A stretch of DNA of 9,847 nucleotides from CAXQRU01 sp964226685 (lineage in GTDB: Bacteria > Pseudomonadota > Gammaproteobacteria > Pseudomonadales > Cellvibrionaceae): positions 1 through 9,847 of the forward strand of contig CAXQRU010000121.1 of the NCBI GenBank assembly GCA_964226685.1, read 5' to 3'. Below the pieces are notes generated by a model, which was given only the letters and a program-made list of their open reading frames with translations, was not told the origin of the DNA and made no database searches. The position numbers and the translations under genes were made by a program. Shown in pieces: positions 6,267-9,847 of the stretch (positions are counted from its first letter, which is position 1; every line of letters starts with the position of its first letter).

Positions 6267-7001
6267 ATGGATAAATCACTATACGTCGCAATGACTGGTG
6301 CCAAGCACAATATGCTTGGACAAGCTGCCAGAGCGAATAACTTAGCAAATGTAAATACTATTGGTTTTAGAGCCGATTTTGAGCAGGCGCGCTCAATGCC
6401 TGTCTATTACGGCGATGGACATCCAACACGCGCTTACGCACTGACTGAAAATCCCGCTGTTAATTATAATTCTGGGCCATTACTGAGCACTGGTAGAGAT
6501 TTAGATATTGCGGTAGAGAATGAAGGTTTTATTACGGTTCAGGCGCCCGATGGAACAGAGGCTTACACTCGCGTAGGCAGTCTAAAGGTCAATAGTGCGG
6601 GGATGCTGTTGACCGGCAATGATTTGCCAGTGATGGGCAATGGCGGGCCGATAACGCTTCCAGAATACGATAAAATAGAAATTGGTGTCGATGGAACTAT
6701 AAGTATTGTGATCAAGGGAACCCCCCCCGATACCTTGGCCGAAGTCGATAGAATTAAGTTAGTTAATCCTGATACAAAAGATTTGCGAAAACGTCCCGAT
6801 GGCTTGTTAAGTTCAGAAAGAGAGTTGGAAGCGGATGCAAATATATCGGTAGCTCCAGGATTCTTAGAAGGCAGCAATGTGAATGCAATTGAGGAATTAA
6901 CACGAATTCTGACTCTCGCAAGACAGTACGAAATGTCGATAAAGTTAATGCAAAATGCCAAGGAAAATTCAGAAACTTCTGCTCGGATGATACAAAATTA
7001 A
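6267..7001 (+). CDS. flgF: Flagellar proximal rod protein FlgF
   Basis: FlgF is a rod subunit placed between the FlgB/FlgC rod base and the distal FlgG rod. The N-terminal rod signature ARANNLANVNTIGFRADFEQ lies at residues 22-41, the core motif LDIAVENEGFITVQAPDGT at 79-97, TRVGSLKVN at 101-109, and the C-terminal helix LEGSNVNAIEELTRILTLAR at 199-218. At 244 residues it is normal for FlgF. AGGT at 6258-6261 precedes the ATG by 5 bases. It is the first gene after the second sigma-54 promoter. A C8 tract (6721-6728) encoding Thr-Pro-Pro sits in the middle of the gene. The frame is intact here, but a one-base change in either direction would hit a stop within about a dozen codons. Confidence 0.95.
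   Translation: MDKSLYVAMTGAKHNMLGQAARANNLANVNTIGFRADFEQARSMPVYYGDGHPTRAYALTENPAVNYNSGPLLSTGRDLDIAVENEGFITVQAPDGTEAYTRVGSLKVNSAGMLLTGNDLPVMGNGGPITLPEYDKIEIGVDGTISIVIKGTPPDTLAEVDRIKLVNPDTKDLRKRPDGLLSSERELEADANISVAPGFLEGSNVNAIEELTRILTLARQYEMSIKLMQNAKENSETSARMIQN
6721..6728 (+). repeat. C8 homopolymer inside flgF
   Basis: Eight consecutive C follow an A and encode part of Thr-Pro-Pro within the conserved rod protein. It stands out in an AT-rich region where I noticed no other C or G run of this length. It is in frame as given. Confidence 0.95.
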
Positions 7002-7028
7002 TTCAATATAGTGATTGAGGTAACGATT

Positions 7029-7814
7029 ATGCACGCAGCTCTATATGTCAGTAAAACCGGTTTAGCCGCACAGGATATGAAGCTAACCACTATTTCGAAT
7101 AACTTGGCCAATGCATCTACCGTTGGGTTTAAAAGAGATCATGCTAACTTTGAAGATTTATTGTATCAAATTCAGCGTCAGCCAGGCGCACAATCGACGC
7201 AGGATACTCAGTTGCCATCAGGCTTGCAGCTTGGTACCGGCGTTAGAGTTGTTGGCACTCAAAAACAATTCAGTGGTGGTAGTTTAGAGGTAACAGATCA
7301 GCCACTGGATATTGCCATCAGCAACAGAGGTTTTTTTCAAATCCTGCAGCCAAGCGGTGAAATAGCTTACACGAGAAACGGTGAGTTTCATCTGGATTCT
7401 GAGGGCAACATAGTCAATGCAACAGGCCTTTTACTGCAGCCTGGTATTACCATTCCTGATGATGCCAATAATGTCACTATTGGTAGCGATGGTACGGTTA
7501 CTGTCAGTATTTTAGGAGATCCTGCGCCGCAAGAGCTTGGCCAGTTGCAGATTGTTGACTTTATTAATCCTGCTGGACTTCAGGGGTTAGGTGGAAACTT
7601 ATTTGTGGAAACCGCATCTAGTGGCCCTGCTCAAATTGGTACACCCGGTGAAAACGGTCTGGGATCATTGCTTCAGGGTACCTTAGAAAATTCGAATGTA
7701 GATATTGTCGAGGAAATGGTAAATATGATTACCACGCAAAGAGCTTATGAAATGAATTCAAAAGTGGTTTCTACAGCGGATCAAATGCTTCAGTATATTT
7801 CACAAAATTTATAG
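7029..7814 (+). CDS. flgG: Flagellar distal rod protein FlgG
   Basis: FlgG forms the distal rod (drive shaft) that crosses the periplasm and the P and L rings. From the ATG at 7029 it is 261 residues, matching the usual length of about 260. The opening MHAALYVSKTGLAAQDMKLT is characteristic of FlgG. The rod motif ISNNLANASTVGFKRDHANF lies at 22-41, LDIAISNRGFFQILQPSGE near 92-110, TRNGEFHLDSEGNIVNATG near 114-132, and the C-terminal QGTLENSNVDIVEEMVNMIT is also typical. An in-frame GTG at 7011 would add six residues (MIEVTI), but GAGG at 7017-7020, 8 bases before the ATG, decides for 7029. The gene follows flgF by 27 bases. Confidence 0.96.
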   Translation: MHAALYVSKTGLAAQDMKLTTISNNLANASTVGFKRDHANFEDLLYQIQRQPGAQSTQDTQLPSGLQLGTGVRVVGTQKQFSGGSLEVTDQPLDIAISNRGFFQILQPSGEIAYTRNGEFHLDSEGNIVNATGLLLQPGITIPDDANNVTIGSDGTVTVSILGDPAPQELGQLQIVDFINPAGLQGLGGNLFVETASSGPAQIGTPGENGLGSLLQGTLENSNVDIVEEMVNMITTQRAYEMNSKVVSTADQMLQYISQNL

Positions 7815-7826
7815 TATAGGCAAGTT

Positions 7827-8501
7827 ATGAAATCTCTGTATCTAGCTGTGATCGTCATTCTATCCTGTTCAGCTTGTGTTGTTGGTCCACCTCCAATGCC
7901 AGATGATCCTAGGTATGCCCCTGTGATTACACCCACTCAGCCAAGAAAGGCGCCCACGGAGGGTTCTTTGTATCAAGAAGATCATGCTATTTCATTGTAT
8001 GGTAATGGCAATCGACATCGTATTGGAGACATTATTACCGTAGTGCTTGAAGAGAGAACCGTATCGTCGAAGTCCAATAGCGTTTCTATTGATAAGGAGA
8101 ATGAAACTAGTTTAACCAACGGAAGTATTTTGGGTAATACACCTGGGTTTAAGGGGCTCAACTTATTGACTGAAATTGATCAGAGCCGCGCTTTTTCTGG
8201 TGAAGCCGATGCCGACCAAAGTAATCGTTTGCAAGGACGAATCAGCGTCACCATTACTGATGTGCTACCTAATGGCAATTTAGTAGTTAGGGGAGAAAAG
8301 TGGTTAACTTTAAACAGAGGCGATGAATATATTCGTGTGAGTGGTTTGTTAAGACCAGAGGATGTGACGCTACAAAATACTGTGTTATCTACGCAAATGG
8401 CCAATGCGAGAATTACTTACAGTGGCACAGGAGATTTGGCTGAATCACAAGATATGGGCTGGCTCGCCCGATTTTTCAATAGCCGGTATTGGCCCTTTTA
8501 G
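7827..8501 (+). CDS. flgH: Flagellar L-ring lipoprotein FlgH
   Basis: FlgH forms the outer-membrane L ring through which the rod passes. Its 224 residues start with a hydrophobic lipoprotein signal peptide, MKSLYLAVIVILSCSAC. Two cysteines, C14 and C17, could be the lipidated residue. The following VVGPPPMPDDPRYAPV lines up with FlgH proteins in which C17 would be the acceptor, but its lipobox (C-S-A-C) has Cys at -3, whereas C14 has I-L-S-C. Family motifs include EGSLYQEDHAISLYGNGNRH (45-64), IGDIITVVLEE (66-76), LPNGNLVVRGEKW (146-158), and the closing ARFFNSRYWPF (214-224). AGG at 7818-7820 precedes the ATG by 6 bases. It follows flgG by 12 bases. Confidence 0.95.
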   Translation: MKSLYLAVIVILSCSACVVGPPPMPDDPRYAPVITPTQPRKAPTEGSLYQEDHAISLYGNGNRHRIGDIITVVLEERTVSSKSNSVSIDKENETSLTNGSILGNTPGFKGLNLLTEIDQSRAFSGEADADQSNRLQGRISVTITDVLPNGNLVVRGEKWLTLNRGDEYIRVSGLLRPEDVTLQNTVLSTQMANARITYSGTGDLAESQDMGWLARFFNSRYWPF

Positions 8502-8509
8502 AGGTGGTT

Positions 8510-9604
8510 ATGCGATTTCTTATTTTAACGAGTCTGTTTTTTATATCCTCTCATGTGATGTCTGAGAGAATTAAAGATATCAGCAGCGTGGCCGGTGTTC
8601 GTAGTAATCCATTAGTGGGTTATGGTTTGATTGTGGGTTTGGATGGCAGTGGAGATCAGACAAACCAAGCACCGTTTACCACAGAGTCATTTACCAGCAT
8701 GTTAAAAGAATTTGGAATCGCTGTTCCTCCTGGTGCAAGGTTGCAGCTTAAAAATGTCGCAGCAGTTGCAATTCATGCGGAGTTGCCTCCATTTGCTAAG
8801 CCTGGACAAAAAATTGACATTACTGTGTCATCCATTGGTAACGCAAAAAGTTTGCGAGGCGGAACGCTTTTGATGGCTCCTTTAAAGGGTGCTGACGGCA
8901 ATGTTTATGCACTCGCTCAAGGTAATTTAGTGGTAGGTGGCTTAGGTGTCGAGGGCTTAGATGGTTCTAAGTTGACGATTAATCTACCCAGTGTCGGACG
9001 AATACCAAATGGCGCCACAGTAGAGCGTTCTGTTCCCACACGTTTCGCAGAAGGCCAACCTATTGTTTTCAATTTACACCAAGGCGATTTTACAACGGCA
9101 AAACGCATGGCAGATAGCATTAATGACTTGTTAGGGCCAGGGGTTGCTAAAGCAATGGATGCAACCAGTATTAAAGTAACGGCACCAAAAGATCCATCTC
9201 AGAGAGTTGATTTTATCTCATTACTGGAAAATATTGAGATTAATCCAGGTGAAGCTCCAGCTAGAGTGGTAATTAACTCTCGCACAGGAACAATTGTGGT
9301 TGGTAATCATGTACGTATCTCCCCAGTTGCGGTTACACATGGCAGCTTAACTGTCACTGTTTCTGAAGATATTGAAGTCAGCCAGCCAGAGGCTTTGAGC
9401 GATGGCACTACTGTCGTATTGCCGAAGAGTAATATTGTGGCTGAGGAAAATATCAATCCTATGTTTAAGTTTGCTCCTGGTCCCACATTAGAGCAATTAG
9501 TTCGAGCTGTAAACGAAGTTGGTGCAGCACCTGGTGATTTAATGGCGATATTAGAGGCGCTAAAACAGGCGGGTGCGCTAAAGGCAGAATTGGTGGTTAT
9601 ATGA
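8510..9604 (+). CDS. flgI: Flagellar P-ring protein FlgI
   Basis: FlgI builds the periplasmic P ring around the rod, anchored to peptidoglycan and assembled with help from FlgA. From the ATG at 8510 it is 364 residues, close to the usual 365. A signal peptide (1-18, MRFLILTSLFFISSHVMS) is probably cut after VMS. The mature part begins ERIKDISSVAGVRSNPLVGY, followed by GLIVGLDGSGDQTNQAPFT, as in FlgI proteins; later motifs include GGTLLMAPLKGADG and APARVVINSRTGTIVVG. A longer in-frame start at 8489 would add seven residues and overlap flgH. AGAGG at 8500-8504 and the signal-peptide layout favour 8510. The whole protein lacks cysteine, so the disulfide known in E. coli FlgI is absent. Its TGA overlaps the flgJ ATG. 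Confidence 0.96.
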   Translation: MRFLILTSLFFISSHVMSERIKDISSVAGVRSNPLVGYGLIVGLDGSGDQTNQAPFTTESFTSMLKEFGIAVPPGARLQLKNVAAVAIHAELPPFAKPGQKIDITVSSIGNAKSLRGGTLLMAPLKGADGNVYALAQGNLVVGGLGVEGLDGSKLTINLPSVGRIPNGATVERSVPTRFAEGQPIVFNLHQGDFTTAKRMADSINDLLGPGVAKAMDATSIKVTAPKDPSQRVDFISLLENIEINPGEAPARVVINSRTGTIVVGNHVRISPVAVTHGSLTVTVSEDIEVSQPEALSDGTTVVLPKSNIVAEENINPMFKFAPGPTLEQLVRAVNEVGAAPGDLMAILEALKQAGALKAELVVI

Positions 9605-9847
9605 ATTTATTAGCATCTAATGATTTGAGCCAAAATTTTATCAATCAGTCCTATACCGACTTAAATCAATTGCAATCATTGAAAAAGGCAGATGATGATG
9701 TCGCATTAAGAGAAATTTCAAAACAATTTGAATCCTTTTTTGTCCAAATGATTATGAAAAGTATGCGATCGGCAAATAGTGTTTTTTCAGAGGGTAGTTT
9801 TTTGCAGTCCAATGAAATGAAATTTCATCAAGATATGTATGATAACC
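9601..9847 (+). CDS. flgJ: Rod cap protein FlgJ, N-terminal part (cut by window end)
   Basis: The ATG overlaps the flgI stop (ATGA at 9601-9604), indicating translational coupling. Eighty-two codons are visible without a stop. Residues about 40-82 carry the FlgJ N-terminal rod-cap domain, with REISKQFESFFVQMIMKSMR followed by SANSVFSEGSFLQS and the start of the DMYDN segment. This domain caps the growing rod in the periplasm. Many gammaproteobacterial FlgJ proteins also carry a C-terminal glucosaminidase domain that opens peptidoglycan; whether this one does lies outside the window. The Shine-Dalgarno is weak (GGTGG at 9592-9596, 4 bases before the ATG). Confidence 0.93.
   Translation, partial: MNLLASNDLSQNFINQSYTDLNQLQSLKKADDDVALREISKQFESFFVQMIMKSMRSANSVFSEGSFLQSNEMKFHQDMYDN

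Noticed and set aside
7011..7028. GTG at 7011 as the flgG start
   Set aside because: The GAGG ribosome-binding site lies inside this extension, and FlgG proteins start with MH-AL as encoded from 7029.
7236..7262. TTGGCAC inside flgG as an internal sigma-54 promoter
   Set aside because: The -12 GC is missing at the required 12-base distance.
8489..8509. Upstream ATG at 8489 as the flgI start
   Set aside because: It would overlap flgH, put seven extra residues before the signal peptide and ignore AGAGG at 8500-8504.

Overview
This window is a chemotaxis and flagellar rod/hook/ring gene cluster of a gammaproteobacterium. Its order is a divergent partial flgA, then cheV-cheR, flgBCDE, and flgFGHI plus the first 82 codons of flgJ. 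The arrangement cheV-cheR-flgBCDE/flgFGHIJ, with sigma-54 promoters ahead of both flgB and flgF, matches the polar-flagellum systems of Pseudomonas, Vibrio and Shewanella and not the peritrichous E. coli layout. The DNA is moderately AT-rich. A marine or aquatic gammaproteobacterium is plausible, but the genus cannot be named from the sequence.

Layout. Bases 1-44 (minus strand) hold the start of a secreted protein, most likely the P-ring chaperone FlgA. It has a near-consensus sigma-54 promoter at 99-115 (minus). Between it and cheV lies a sigma-70-like promoter at 128-156 (plus). Bases 187-1985 encode CheV (CheW plus receiver domain) and the receptor methyltransferase CheR. The 119-bp gap after cheR holds a sigma-54 promoter (2053-2069) that should drive flgBCDE: proximal rod proteins FlgB and FlgC, hook cap FlgD and hook protein FlgE. 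A strong intrinsic terminator (6156-6182) ends this unit. A second sigma-54 promoter (6202-6218), very similar to the first, starts flgFGHIJ: proximal rod FlgF, distal rod FlgG, L-ring lipoprotein FlgH, P-ring FlgI and rod cap FlgJ. The flgFGHIJ genes are tightly packed, and flgI and flgJ overlap by 4 bases.

How it works together. The products build the axial structure outward from the inner membrane: rod (FlgB, C, F, G, with FlgJ as cap), the P and L rings (FlgI, aided by FlgA, and FlgH), then the hook (FlgE under the FlgD cap). CheV and CheR tune the chemoreceptor arrays that control the motor.

The families here are all well known, and I see no undescribed system. The least ordinary element is FlgE. 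At 815 residues it is about twice the enterobacterial length, with roughly 365 extra residues between conserved halves, no cysteine and only two lysines. Other points worth checking are a C8 tract in flgF, the compact divergent promoter region before cheV, and an atypical FlgH lipobox. There is no gene-free stretch over 300 bases, and I saw no tRNA, rRNA, insertion sequence or CRISPR array.
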